Source: Actinernus sp. WN-2022 (taxonomy: Eukaryota; Cnidaria; Anthozoa; Actiniaria; Actinernidae). From it: DNA of 64,000 nt. Below the pieces are notes generated by a model that saw only the letters and a program-made list of their open reading frames with translations, was not told where the DNA came from and made no database searches. A program made the translations under genes and the position numbers. The stretch spans positions 78,713-142,712 of the forward strand of contig JAOWCC010000774.1 in assembly GCA_030867875.1 (NCBI GenBank), read 5' to 3'. Shown here in pieces: positions 1 to 10,849 of this stretch (position 1 is its first letter; each line of letters begins with the position of its first letter).

Positions 1-86
1 ATACGAAGTTTCCCCAGCAGGTCGGCTAAGGGGAGGACATTTTTAACGTTTTCAAAAGCAGGAGCCAGCTCTATCGGAGGAAGCAG
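1..86 (+). CDS. REV1: REV1, end of an upstream exon (partial)
   Basis: Frame 1 is open from the first base. A strong donor (AG|GTATGAG) begins at 87, so the coding part probably ends at 86 with two bases of an unfinished codon. The peptide is serine-rich and basic, as expected for the unstructured stretch between the REV1 polymerase domain and its ubiquitin-binding motifs. Frame 1 stays open by chance to 264, whereas the UBM1 frame is closed upstream by a TAA at 174-176. A 119-bp intron (87-205) joins the two frames exactly: AG from 85-86 plus T at 206 makes one serine codon. The assignment is an inference from splice phase and position; no conserved domain is visible in this piece. Alternatively the exon could begin at 61, after the AG at 59-60. 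Confidence 0.45.
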
Positions 87-205
87 GTATGAGATCGAAC
101 CACTGCCTACGGAAAAACACGGTTATAGCGTCCGAAATTGCAGCGAGGCGGACTACGACGAAACGACGACAACTAATCTACCGACGTGGACTCGCTTCTA
201 TCAAG
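87..205 (+). other. REV1: Predicted short REV1 intron
   Basis: The intron starts GTATGAG and ends ATCAAG. A branch-point-like AACTAATC at 171-178 lies about 30 bases before the acceptor. Removing it converts the frame of 1-86 into the UBM1 frame without a stop. The pyrimidine tract is weak, so the acceptor at 204-205 is less certain than the donor. Confidence 0.45.
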
Positions 206-617
206 TCATCGGCTACAAGAAGAAGAAACTGAAGTTATTGCTAACAGCTTTGACAGCGCCATAGAAAACTCCATGATCTTCCAGTGCCTTGATCCAACAA
301 GTCACAATGATGAAACTCCTCAAATTCTTCAGTCTCCAACCTTAAGGCATGTACAAGGTTTAAGCTCTGACGACAGTCTTCCACCTTTGCCGAGATTCAC
401 GCCCCCTTCGCTGCCCACACGGGAAAGTGTCGAGAGCCATGAACCCTTGGAAGGAGCATCAGTTTACGCGGCCGAGACCCTGTGTTTACCATCTCCGTCT
501 CAGATTGATCCCACTGTATTAGAGGCCCTCCCGCTGGACATAAGGGCTAATATCGAAAAGCACTATGCTGAAAGGAACCAGGAGCTTTGCCTACGCGGAG
601 TGGATAGGCATATAGGG
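206..617 (+). CDS. REV1: REV1 exon with first ubiquitin-binding motif (UBM1)
   Basis: REV1 is a deoxycytidyl transferase and the scaffold of translesion DNA synthesis. Its UBMs bind ubiquitin and help bring it to monoubiquitinated PCNA at stalled forks. The exon encodes about 137 residues in frame with position 207. The first two thirds are acidic, Ser/Pro-rich and probably disordered, with a proline-rich patch around 378-417. The UBM follows at about 483-570: a PSPSQID lead, then a short helix, the diagnostic Leu-Pro at 528-533, and a second amphipathic helix. The spacing matches REV1 and DNA polymerase iota UBMs. The exon ends at 617 before a strong donor, GTGAGT (618-623), leaving phase 0. 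Reading on would reach a stop at 651-653. A GTG at 186 is not a start: it lies before the predicted acceptor, in the middle of the gene. Confidence 0.8.
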
Positions 618-1263
618 GTGAGTGAGTCTAAATACGCCTACAATCTTGCATAGCGGCGCATACAAAGCACAATATTTGCTTGAAACTGGAGTGACGAAGT
701 CGTTATATAATCGTATCGTTTTTAGACACGATAGTTACTTTAGGTTTTAGTTTCAAAGCTTCCTTACATCGTTGAAAGTGTCACCTTAACAGACTGATGG
801 CAAGAAGGTGAACTTAAAAGGCTTGTTTTCGGAATTTTACCGAATCGAAAATTGCAAGTTTTGTAACCAAACACTTGGATCTTACTTAATCAAAACTCTA
901 GTACATTGTACGTCCCTGGGTTTTCGTTCCGAGCGATTGTCGACAAACAAATGGTTCTCCAATCTTGTATTGTACACAAACGCGAATGTTCGCCGGTAGA
1001 CGAAACCCCATCTCGATAGTCTCAAGTGCAAGTAGCGCCATAAAACAACATGAACTCATTTTGCCCCAAATTCTAGTTCTGATATACTTCAGTTGTGTAA
1101 ATTAGTTTACTTCGAGGCAGGAAAGCTACCCGACTTGCGGGATTGATTCATCTTGTGATGTCGCAATTGAAAGCTACGGGATTTTGTTGTAGTAGTTTTC
1201 TCCTGGGAGGGAGTTCATTCATCTTATGACGTCACAGGATCCACGACAAGTAACCTAAATTAG
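618..1263. other. Intron sequence with no recognisable gene
   Basis: I see no coding signal here. The 63-codon open frame at 808-999 has no domain and lies inside the intron. A diverged direct repeat of 19 bases (1147-1165 and 1218-1236, 16 matches) is the only local structure noted; the second copy includes a TGACGTCA palindrome. Confidence 0.5.
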
Positions 1264-1542
1264 GGATTAAATGCCAAAAATGTTACGAAATTTGCAAGAT
1301 TAATACCTTTTTGTGAACTGATTAATGTTAAGGAATCTCATTATAACTTAAGATGCTCGAATAGTTTAATGCTTAGTTTACCGAATGTTAGGACAAAGTT
1401 GACGCTAGGAGATAGGTCATTCATGGTTGCTGCACCACAGCTGTGGAACTCACTACCAAGTGCTCTTCGTGAGATTAAATCTGTAGATAAGTTCAAGCGC
1501 CATCTCAAGACCCATTTTTTTAATCTAGCCTATGAGCCTTAA
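1264..1542 (+). pseudogene. Non-LTR retrotransposon, C-terminal tail of the reverse transcriptase ORF
   Basis: An open frame of 92 codons ends with TAA at 1540-1542 and has no start of its own. It carries the tail signature common at the end of CR1/L2/Jockey-like reverse transcriptase ORFs in animals: an arginine-rich YNLR lead (about 1342-1353), LGDRSF (1405-1422), then AAPQLWNSLP (1429-1458), followed by a short helix with SVDKFKRHLKTHFF (1480-1521). These elements copy themselves by target-primed reverse transcription and are usually truncated at the 5' end, as here. The 3' untranslated region starts at 1543, is interrupted by the 402-bp array after 1587, and appears to resume at 60344. 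The exact 5' junction is not visible; the clearly recognisable part starts near 1315. Confidence 0.75.
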
Positions 1543-1587
1543 GTGTTATATTATATTAATTTATCTAATTATTCAATTTATATGTAT
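1543..1587 (+). mobile_element. Start of the retrotransposon 3' UTR, left of the array
   Basis: This AT-rich stretch follows the stop codon of the reverse transcriptase tail and runs directly into the first hairpin at 1588. It ends in TATATGTAT, which resembles the (TA)n tract on the other side of the array. It is interpreted as the left half of a 3' UTR split by the array. Confidence 0.55.
1584..1587. repeat. Candidate target-site duplication, left copy (GTAT)
   Basis: GTAT directly precedes the first hairpin, and the same four bases directly follow the last hairpin at 60344-60347. Removing the array and one copy gives a continuous AT-rich TATATGTATATATA site. Four bases in a low-complexity tract can match by chance. 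Confidence 0.35.
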
Positions 1588-1648
1588 GAGGCATGTCAAC
1601 ACAAAAGGCGCCTTAGCAAGGTACACTCTTTTTGTGTTAACATGCCTC
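1588..1648. repeat. Terminal hairpin at the left end of the array
   Basis: The left arm GAGGCATGTCAACACAAAA (1588-1606) pairs with the right arm TTTTGTGTTAACATGCCTC (1630-1648), with one mismatch (C against A) at the tenth base. The loop of about 23 bases holds an AAGGCGCCTT palindrome and a small inner stem, CCTT-AGC-AAGG. The same 61-bp structure starts every unit. It could extrude as a cruciform in DNA or fold as a hairpin in RNA of either strand. Confidence 0.9.
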
Positions 1649-1817
1649 ATCTTGTGTGGAATTCTCGATTTCCTCAGTTTAAAGCGCTGATAACTGATAG
1701 TCTAGGTTTCAATGGTTGTAAAATGACACTTGCTTCCATGTATAGCCTTTCTATCCCATAATTTCCTTGTTTGAGATTTGGAATTTTTCGAGATTTTCTA
1801 CCTTATCACCTTTTTCC

Positions 1818-1829
1818 AGTTGATCAACT
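1818..1829. repeat. 12-bp perfect palindrome in each unit
   Basis: AGTTGATCAACT is its own reverse complement. It recurs once per 402 bp, about 146 times in the window. It could be a dimeric protein-binding site, but nothing in the sequence shows that. Confidence 0.6.
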
Positions 1830-1874
1830 AAAAGTGACATTTTGGGGTGTTTCCAATGCCCAGGTGCGGCTAAA

Positions 1875-1924
1875 ACGCAGTCAGCAGTTGTTCTATAGAC
1901 AAAGACGGTTCTTTTGCTGCAAAC
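1875..1924. other. Variable window of the 402-bp unit
   Basis: In unit-1 coordinates the substitutions found between units are A to C at 1875, G to A at 1877, A or G at 1884, C to G at 1900 and C to T at 1924. A one-base deletion in another unit falls near 1894-1896. The changes at 1875, 1877 and 1924 always occur together. The A/G variant occurs as G in 15 units and the G at 1900 in 9 units. The remaining spacer looked invariant on reading, apart from a 2-base insertion just outside the hairpin in two units. Confidence 0.7.
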
Positions 1925-4900
1925 CGCATTAAAATCCATCAAGATGTCGAGCAACAGCGGCCAGTTGAAACTGAAACGGTGCACATATTGAGGCATGTCA
2001 ACACAAAAGGCGCCTTAGCAAGGTACACTCTTTTTGTGTTAACATGCCTCATCTTGTGTGGAATTCTCGATTTCCTCAGTTTAAAGCGCTGATAACTGAT
2101 AGTCTAGGTTTCAATGGTTGTAAAATGACACTTGCTTCCATGTATAGCCTTTCTATCCCATAATTTCCTTGTTTGAGATTTGGAATTTTTCGAGATTTTC
2201 TACCTTATCACCTTTTTCCAGTTGATCAACTAAAAGTGACATTTTGGGGTGTTTCCAATGCCCAGGTGCGGCTAAAACGCAGTCAACAGTTGTTCTATAG
2301 ACAAAGACGGTTCTTTTGCTGCAAACCGCATTAAAATCCATCAAGATGTCGAGCAACAGCGGCCAGTTGAAACTGAAACGGTGCACATATTGAGGCATGT
2401 CAACACAAAAGGCGCCTTAGCAAGGTACACTCTTTTTGTGTTAACATGCCTCATCTTGTGTGGAATTCTCGATTTCCTCAGTTTAAAGCGCTGATAACTG
2501 ATAGTCTAGGTTTCAATGGTTGTAAAATGACACTTGCTTCCATGTATAGCCTTTCTATCCCATAATTTCCTTGTTTGAGATTTGGAATTTTTCGAGATTT
2601 TCTACCTTATCACCTTTTTCCAGTTGATCAACTAAAAGTGACATTTTGGGGTGTTTCCAATGCCCAGGTGCGGCTAAAACGCAGTCAACAGTTGTTCTAT
2701 AGACAAAGACGGTTCTTTTGCTGCAAACCGCATTAAAATCCATCAAGATGTCGAGCAACAGCGGCCAGTTGAAACTGAAACGGTGCACATATTGAGGCAT
2801 GTCAACACAAAAGGCGCCTTAGCAAGGTACACTCTTTTTGTGTTAACATGCCTCATCTTGTGTGGAATTCTCGATTTCCTCAGTTTAAAGCGCTGATAAC
2901 TGATAGTCTAGGTTTCAATGGTTGTAAAATGACACTTGCTTCCATGTATAGCCTTTCTATCCCATAATTTCCTTGTTTGAGATTTGGAATTTTTCGAGAT
3001 TTTCTACCTTATCACCTTTTTCCAGTTGATCAACTAAAAGTGACATTTTGGGGTGTTTCCAATGCCCAGGTGCGGCTAAAACGCAGTCAACAGTTGTTCT
3101 ATAGACAAAGACGGTTCTTTTGCTGCAAACCGCATTAAAATCCATCAAGATGTCGAGCAACAGCGGCCAGTTGAAACTGAAACGGTGCACATATTGAGGC
3201 ATGTCAACACAAAAGGCGCCTTAGCAAGGTACACTCTTTTTGTGTTAACATGCCTCATCTTGTGTGGAATTCTCGATTTCCTCAGTTTAAAGCGCTGATA
3301 ACTGATAGTCTAGGTTTCAATGGTTGTAAAATGACACTTGCTTCCATGTATAGCCTTTCTATCCCATAATTTCCTTGTTTGAGATTTGGAATTTTTCGAG
3401 ATTTTCTACCTTATCACCTTTTTCCAGTTGATCAACTAAAAGTGACATTTTGGGGTGTTTCCAATGCCCAGGTGCGGCTAAAACGCAGTCAACAGTTGTT
3501 CTATAGACAAAGACGGTTCTTTTGCTGCAAACCGCATTAAAATCCATCAAGATGTCGAGCAACAGCGGCCAGTTGAAACTGAAACGGTGCACATATTGAG
3601 GCATGTCAACACAAAAGGCGCCTTAGCAAGGTACACTCTTTTTGTGTTAACATGCCTCATCTTGTGTGGAATTCTCGATTTCCTCAGTTTAAAGCGCTGA
3701 TAACTGATAGTCTAGGTTTCAATGGTTGTAAAATGACACTTGCTTCCATGTATAGCCTTTCTATCCCATAATTTCCTTGTTTGAGATTTGGAATTTTTCG
3801 AGATTTTCTACCTTATCACCTTTTTCCAGTTGATCAACTAAAAGTGACATTTTGGGGTGTTTCCAATGCCCAGGTGCGGCTAAAACGCAGTCAACAGTTG
3901 TTCTATAGACAAAGACGGTTCTTTTGCTGCAAACCGCATTAAAATCCATCAAGATGTCGAGCAACAGCGGCCAGTTGAAACTGAAACGGTGCACATATTG
4001 AGGCATGTCAACACAAAAGGCGCCTTAGCAAGGTACACTCTTTTTGTGTTAACATGCCTCATCTTGTGTGGAATTCTCGATTTCCTCAGTTTAAAGCGCT
4101 GATAACTGATAGTCTAGGTTTCAATGGTTGTAAAATGACACTTGCTTCCATGTATAGCCTTTCTATCCCATAATTTCCTTGTTTGAGATTTGGAATTTTT
4201 CGAGATTTTCTACCTTATCACCTTTTTCCAGTTGATCAACTAAAAGTGACATTTTGGGGTGTTTCCAATGCCCAGGTGCGGCTAAAACGCAGTCAACAGT
4301 TGTTCTATAGACAAAGACGGTTCTTTTGCTGCAAACCGCATTAAAATCCATCAAGATGTCGAGCAACAGCGGCCAGTTGAAACTGAAACGGTGCACATAT
4401 TGAGGCATGTCAACACAAAAGGCGCCTTAGCAAGGTACACTCTTTTTGTGTTAACATGCCTCATCTTGTGTGGAATTCTCGATTTCCTCAGTTTAAAGCG
4501 CTGATAACTGATAGTCTAGGTTTCAATGGTTGTAAAATGACACTTGCTTCCATGTATAGCCTTTCTATCCCATAATTTCCTTGTTTGAGATTTGGAATTT
4601 TTCGAGATTTTCTACCTTATCACCTTTTTCCAGTTGATCAACTAAAAGTGACATTTTGGGGTGTTTCCAATGCCCAGGTGCGGCTAAAACGCAGTCAACA
4701 GTTGTTCTATAGACAAAGACGGTTCTTTTGCTGCAAACCGCATTAAAATCCATCAAGATGTCGAGCAACAGCGGCCAGTTGAAACTGAAACGGTGCACAT
4801 ATTGAGGCATGTCAACACAAAAGGCGCCTTAGCAAGGTACACTCTTTTTGTGTTAACATGCCTCATCTTGTGTGGAATTCTCGATTTCCTCAGTTTAAAG

Positions 4901-7900
4901 CGCTGATAACTGATAGTCTAGGTTTCAATGGTTGTAAAATGACACTTGCTTCCATGTATAGCCTTTCTATCCCATAATTTCCTTGTTTGAGATTTGGAAT
5001 TTTTCGAGATTTTCTACCTTATCACCTTTTTCCAGTTGATCAACTAAAAGTGACATTTTGGGGTGTTTCCAATGCCCAGGTGCGGCTAAAACGCAGTCAA
5101 CAGTTGTTCTATAGAGAAAGACGGTTCTTTTGCTGCAAACCGCATTAAAATCCATCAAGATGTCGAGCAACAGCGGCCAGTTGAAACTGAAACGGTGCAC
5201 ATATTGAGGCATGTCAACACAAAAGGCGCCTTAGCAAGGTACACTCTTTTTGTGTTAACATGCCTCATCTTGTGTGGAATTCTCGATTTCCTCAGTTTAA
5301 AGCGCTGATAACTGATAGTCTAGGTTTCAATGGTTGTAAAATGACACTTGCTTCCATGTATAGCCTTTCTATCCCATAATTTCCTTGTTTGAGATTTGGA
5401 ATTTTTCGAGATTTTCTACCTTATCACCTTTTTCCAGTTGATCAACTAAAAGTGACATTTTGGGGTGTTTCCAATGCCCAGGTGCGGCTAAAACGCAGTC
5501 AACAGTTGTTCTATAGACAAAGACGGTTCTTTTGCTGCAAACCGCATTAAAATCCATCAAGATGTCGAGCAACAGCGGCCAGTTGAAACTGAAACGGTGC
5601 ACATATTGAGGCATGTCAACACAAAAGGCGCCTTAGCAAGGTACACTCTTTTTGTGTTAACATGCCTCATCTTGTGTGGAATTCTCGATTTCCTCAGTTT
5701 AAAGCGCTGATAACTGATAGTCTAGGTTTCAATGGTTGTAAAATGACACTTGCTTCCATGTATAGCCTTTCTATCCCATAATTTCCTTGTTTGAGATTTG
5801 GAATTTTTCGAGATTTTCTACCTTATCACCTTTTTCCAGTTGATCAACTAAAAGTGACATTTTGGGGTGTTTCCAATGCCCAGGTGCGGCTAAAACGCAG
5901 TCAACAGTTGTTCTATAGACAAAGACGGTTCTTTTGCTGCAAACCGCATTAAAATCCATCAAGATGTCGAGCAACAGCGGCCAGTTGAAACTGAAACGGT
6001 GCACATATTGAGGCATGTCAACACAAAAGGCGCCTTAGCAAGGTACACTCTTTTTGTGTTAACATGCCTCATCTTGTGTGGAATTCTCGATTTCCTCAGT
6101 TTAAAGCGCTGATAACTGATAGTCTAGGTTTCAATGGTTGTAAAATGACACTTGCTTCCATGTATAGCCTTTCTATCCCATAATTTCCTTGTTTGAGATT
6201 TGGAATTTTTCGAGATTTTCTACCTTATCACCTTTTTCCAGTTGATCAACTAAAAGTGACATTTTGGGGTGTTTCCAATGCCCAGGTGCGGCTAAAACGC
6301 AGTCAACAGTTGTTCTATAGACAAAGACGGTTCTTTTGCTGCAAACCGCATTAAAATCCATCAAGATGTCGAGCAACAGCGGCCAGTTGAAACTGAAACG
6401 GTGCACATATTGAGGCATGTCAACACAAAAGGCGCCTTAGCAAGGTACACTCTTTTTGTGTTAACATGCCTCATCTTGTGTGGAATTCTCGATTTCCTCA
6501 GTTTAAAGCGCTGATAACTGATAGTCTAGGTTTCAATGGTTGTAAAATGACACTTGCTTCCATGTATAGCCTTTCTATCCCATAATTTCCTTGTTTGAGA
6601 TTTGGAATTTTTCGAGATTTTCTACCTTATCACCTTTTTCCAGTTGATCAACTAAAAGTGACATTTTGGGGTGTTTCCAATGCCCAGGTGCGGCTAAAAC
6701 GCAGTCAACAGTTGTTCTATAGACAAAGACGGTTCTTTTGCTGCAAACCGCATTAAAATCCATCAAGATGTCGAGCAACAGCGGCCAGTTGAAACTGAAA
6801 CGGTGCACATATTGAGGCATGTCAACACAAAAGGCGCCTTAGCAAGGTACACTCTTTTTGTGTTAACATGCCTCATCTTGTGTGGAATTCTCGATTTCCT
6901 CAGTTTAAAGCGCTGATAACTGATAGTCTAGGTTTCAATGGTTGTAAAATGACACTTGCTTCCATGTATAGCCTTTCTATCCCATAATTTCCTTGTTTGA
7001 GATTTGGAATTTTTCGAGATTTTCTACCTTATCACCTTTTTCCAGTTGATCAACTAAAAGTGACATTTTGGGGTGTTTCCAATGCCCAGGTGCGGCTAAA
7101 ACGCAGTCAACAGTTGTTCTATAGACAAAGACGGTTCTTTTGCTGCAAACCGCATTAAAATCCATCAAGATGTCGAGCAACAGCGGCCAGTTGAAACTGA
7201 AACGGTGCACATATTGAGGCATGTCAACACAAAAGGCGCCTTAGCAAGGTACACTCTTTTTGTGTTAACATGCCTCATCTTGTGTGGAATTCTCGATTTC
7301 CTCAGTTTAAAGCGCTGATAACTGATAGTCTAGGTTTCAATGGTTGTAAAATGACACTTGCTTCCATGTATAGCCTTTCTATCCCATAATTTCCTTGTTT
7401 GAGATTTGGAATTTTTCGAGATTTTCTACCTTATCACCTTTTTCCAGTTGATCAACTAAAAGTGACATTTTGGGGTGTTTCCAATGCCCAGGTGCGGCTA
7501 AAACGCAGTCAACAGTTGTTCTATAGACAAAGACGGTTCTTTTGCTGCAAACCGCATTAAAATCCATCAAGATGTCGAGCAACAGCGGCCAGTTGAAACT
7601 GAAACGGTGCACATATTGAGGCATGTCAACACAAAAGGCGCCTTAGCAAGGTACACTCTTTTTGTGTTAACATGCCTCATCTTGTGTGGAATTCTCGATT
7701 TCCTCAGTTTAAAGCGCTGATAACTGATAGTCTAGGTTTCAATGGTTGTAAAATGACACTTGCTTCCATGTATAGCCTTTCTATCCCATAATTTCCTTGT
7801 TTGAGATTTGGAATTTTTCGAGATTTTCTACCTTATCACCTTTTTCCAGTTGATCAACTAAAAGTGACATTTTGGGGTGTTTCCAATGCCCAGGTGCGGC

Positions 7901-10045
7901 TAAAACGCAGTCAACAGTTGTTCTATAGAGAAAGACGGTTCTTTTGCTGCAAACCGCATTAAAATCCATCAAGATGTCGAGCAACAGCGGCCAGTTGAAA
8001 CTGAAACGGTGCACATATTGAGGCATGTCAACACAAAAGGCGCCTTAGCAAGGTACACTCTTTTTGTGTTAACATGCCTCATCTTGTGTGGAATTCTCGA
8101 TTTCCTCAGTTTAAAGCGCTGATAACTGATAGTCTAGGTTTCAATGGTTGTAAAATGACACTTGCTTCCATGTATAGCCTTTCTATCCCATAATTTCCTT
8201 GTTTGAGATTTGGAATTTTTCGAGATTTTCTACCTTATCACCTTTTTCCAGTTGATCAACTAAAAGTGACATTTTGGGGTGTTTCCAATGCCCAGGTGCG
8301 GCTAAAACGCAGTCAACAGTTGTTCTATAGACAAAGACGGTTCTTTTGCTGCAAACCGCATTAAAATCCATCAAGATGTCGAGCAACAGCGGCCAGTTGA
8401 AACTGAAACGGTGCACATATTGAGGCATGTCAACACAAAAGGCGCCTTAGCAAGGTACACTCTTTTTGTGTTAACATGCCTCATCTTGTGTGGAATTCTC
8501 GATTTCCTCAGTTTAAAGCGCTGATAACTGATAGTCTAGGTTTCAATGGTTGTAAAATGACACTTGCTTCCATGTATAGCCTTTCTATCCCATAATTTCC
8601 TTGTTTGAGATTTGGAATTTTTCGAGATTTTCTACCTTATCACCTTTTTCCAGTTGATCAACTAAAAGTGACATTTTGGGGTGTTTCCAATGCCCAGGTG
8701 CGGCTAAAACGCAGTCAACAGTTGTTCTATAGACAAAGACGGTTCTTTTGCTGCAAACCGCATTAAAATCCATCAAGATGTCGAGCAACAGCGGCCAGTT
8801 GAAACTGAAACGGTGCACATATTGAGGCATGTCAACACAAAAGGCGCCTTAGCAAGGTACACTCTTTTTGTGTTAACATGCCTCATCTTGTGTGGAATTC
8901 TCGATTTCCTCAGTTTAAAGCGCTGATAACTGATAGTCTAGGTTTCAATGGTTGTAAAATGACACTTGCTTCCATGTATAGCCTTTCTATCCCATAATTT
9001 CCTTGTTTGAGATTTGGAATTTTTCGAGATTTTCTACCTTATCACCTTTTTCCAGTTGATCAACTAAAAGTGACATTTTGGGGTGTTTCCAATGCCCAGG
9101 TGCGGCTAAAACGCAGTCAACAGTTGTTCTATAGACAAAGACGGTTCTTTTGCTGCAAACCGCATTAAAATCCATCAAGATGTCGAGCAACAGCGGCCAG
9201 TTGAAACTGAAACGGTGCACATATTGAGGCATGTCAACACAAAAGGCGCCTTAGCAAGGTACACTCTTTTTGTGTTAACATGCCTCATCTTGTGTGGAAT
9301 TCTCGATTTCCTCAGTTTAAAGCGCTGATAACTGATAGTCTAGGTTTCAATGGTTGTAAAATGACACTTGCTTCCATGTATAGCCTTTCTATCCCATAAT
9401 TTCCTTGTTTGAGATTTGGAATTTTTCGAGATTTTCTACCTTATCACCTTTTTCCAGTTGATCAACTAAAAGTGACATTTTGGGGTGTTTCCAATGCCCA
9501 GGTGCGGCTAAAACGCAGTCAACAGTTGTTCTATAGACAAAGACGGTTCTTTTGCTGCAAACCGCATTAAAATCCATCAAGATGTCGAGCAACAGCGGCC
9601 AGTTGAAACTGAAACGGTGCACATATTGAGGCATGTCAACACAAAAGGCGCCTTAGCAAGGTACACTCTTTTTGTGTTAACATGCCTCATCTTGTGTGGA
9701 ATTCTCGATTTCCTCAGTTTAAAGCGCTGATAACTGATAGTCTAGGTTTCAATGGTTGTAAAATGACACTTGCTTCCATGTATAGCCTTTCTATCCCATA
9801 ATTTCCTTGTTTGAGATTTGGAATTTTTCGAGATTTTCTACCTTATCACCTTTTTCCAGTTGATCAACTAAAAGTGACATTTTGGGGTGTTTCCAATGCC
9901 CAGGTGCGGCTAAAACGCAGTCAACAGTTGTTCTATAGACAAAGACGGTTCTTTTGCTGCAAACCGCATTAAAATCCATCAAGATGTCGAGCAACAGCGG
10001 CCAGTTGAAACTGAAACGGTGCACATATTGAGGCATGTCAACACA

Positions 10046-10849
10046 AAAGGCGCCTTAGCAAGGTACACTCTTTTTGTGTTAACATGCCTCATCTTGTGTG
10101 GAATTCTCGATTTCCTCAGTTTAAAGCGCTGATAACTGATAGTCTAGGTTTCAATGGTTGTAAAATGACACTTGCTTCCATGTATAGCCTTTCTATCCCA
10201 TAATTTCCTTGTTTGAGATTTGGAATTTTTCGAGATTTTCTACCTTATCACCTTTTTCCAGTTGATCAACTAAAAGTGACATTTTGGGGTGTTTCCAATG
10301 CCCAGGTGCGGCTAAAACGCAGTCAACAGTTGTTCTATAGAGAAAGACGGTTCTTTTGCTGCAAACCGCATTAAAATCCATCAAGATGTCGAGCAACAGC
10401 GGCCAGTTGAAACTGAAACGGTGCACATATTGAGGCATGTCAACACAAAAGGCGCCTTAGCAAGGTACACTCTTTTTGTGTTAACATGCCTCATCTTGTG
10501 TGGAATTCTCGATTTCCTCAGTTTAAAGCGCTGATAACTGATAGTCTAGGTTTCAATGGTTGTAAAATGACACTTGCTTCCATGTATAGCCTTTCTATCC
10601 CATAATTTCCTTGTTTGAGATTTGGAATTTTTCGAGATTTTCTACCTTATCACCTTTTTCCAGTTGATCAACTAAAAGTGACATTTTGGGGTGTTTCCAA
10701 TGCCCAGGTGCGGCTAAAACGCAGTCAGCAGTTGTTCTATAGACAAAGACGGTTCTTTTGCTGCAAACCGCATTAAAATCCATCAAGATGTCGAGCAACA
10801 GCGGCCAGTTGAAACTGAAACGGTGCACATATTGAGGCATGTCAACACA
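10046..10849. repeat. Linked variant pair (C-to-G unit followed by G unit), first copy
   Basis: The unit with G at 10342 is followed at once by the unit with G at 10728. The same ordered pair recurs at 12352/12738 and 16774/17160, that is 5 and then 11 units later. Recurrence of an ordered pair indicates duplication of blocks of several units rather than repeated mutation. Confidence 0.6.

Larger units (their letters stand above)
1588..1989. repeat. First unit of the array (reference 402-bp monomer)
   Basis: The hairpin occupies 1588-1648 and the spacer 1649-1989; the next unit begins at 1990. The spacer holds an EcoRI-type GGAATTC near the hairpin, an AAGCGCT palindrome, the 12-bp palindrome at 1818-1829 and the variable window 1875-1924. 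A minus-strand frame of 81 codons runs from an ATG at 1996-1994, in the left arm of the next hairpin, to a stop at 1753-1751. It recurs in nearly every unit but has no recognisable domain. Four of the five substitutions seen within it across the array change the protein and one is silent, which does not suggest selection for a protein. This first unit carries the G variant at 1884. Confidence 0.9.

Noticed and set aside
808..999. 63-codon plus-strand frame
   Set aside because: It lies inside the intron, has no domain, and its length is expected by chance.
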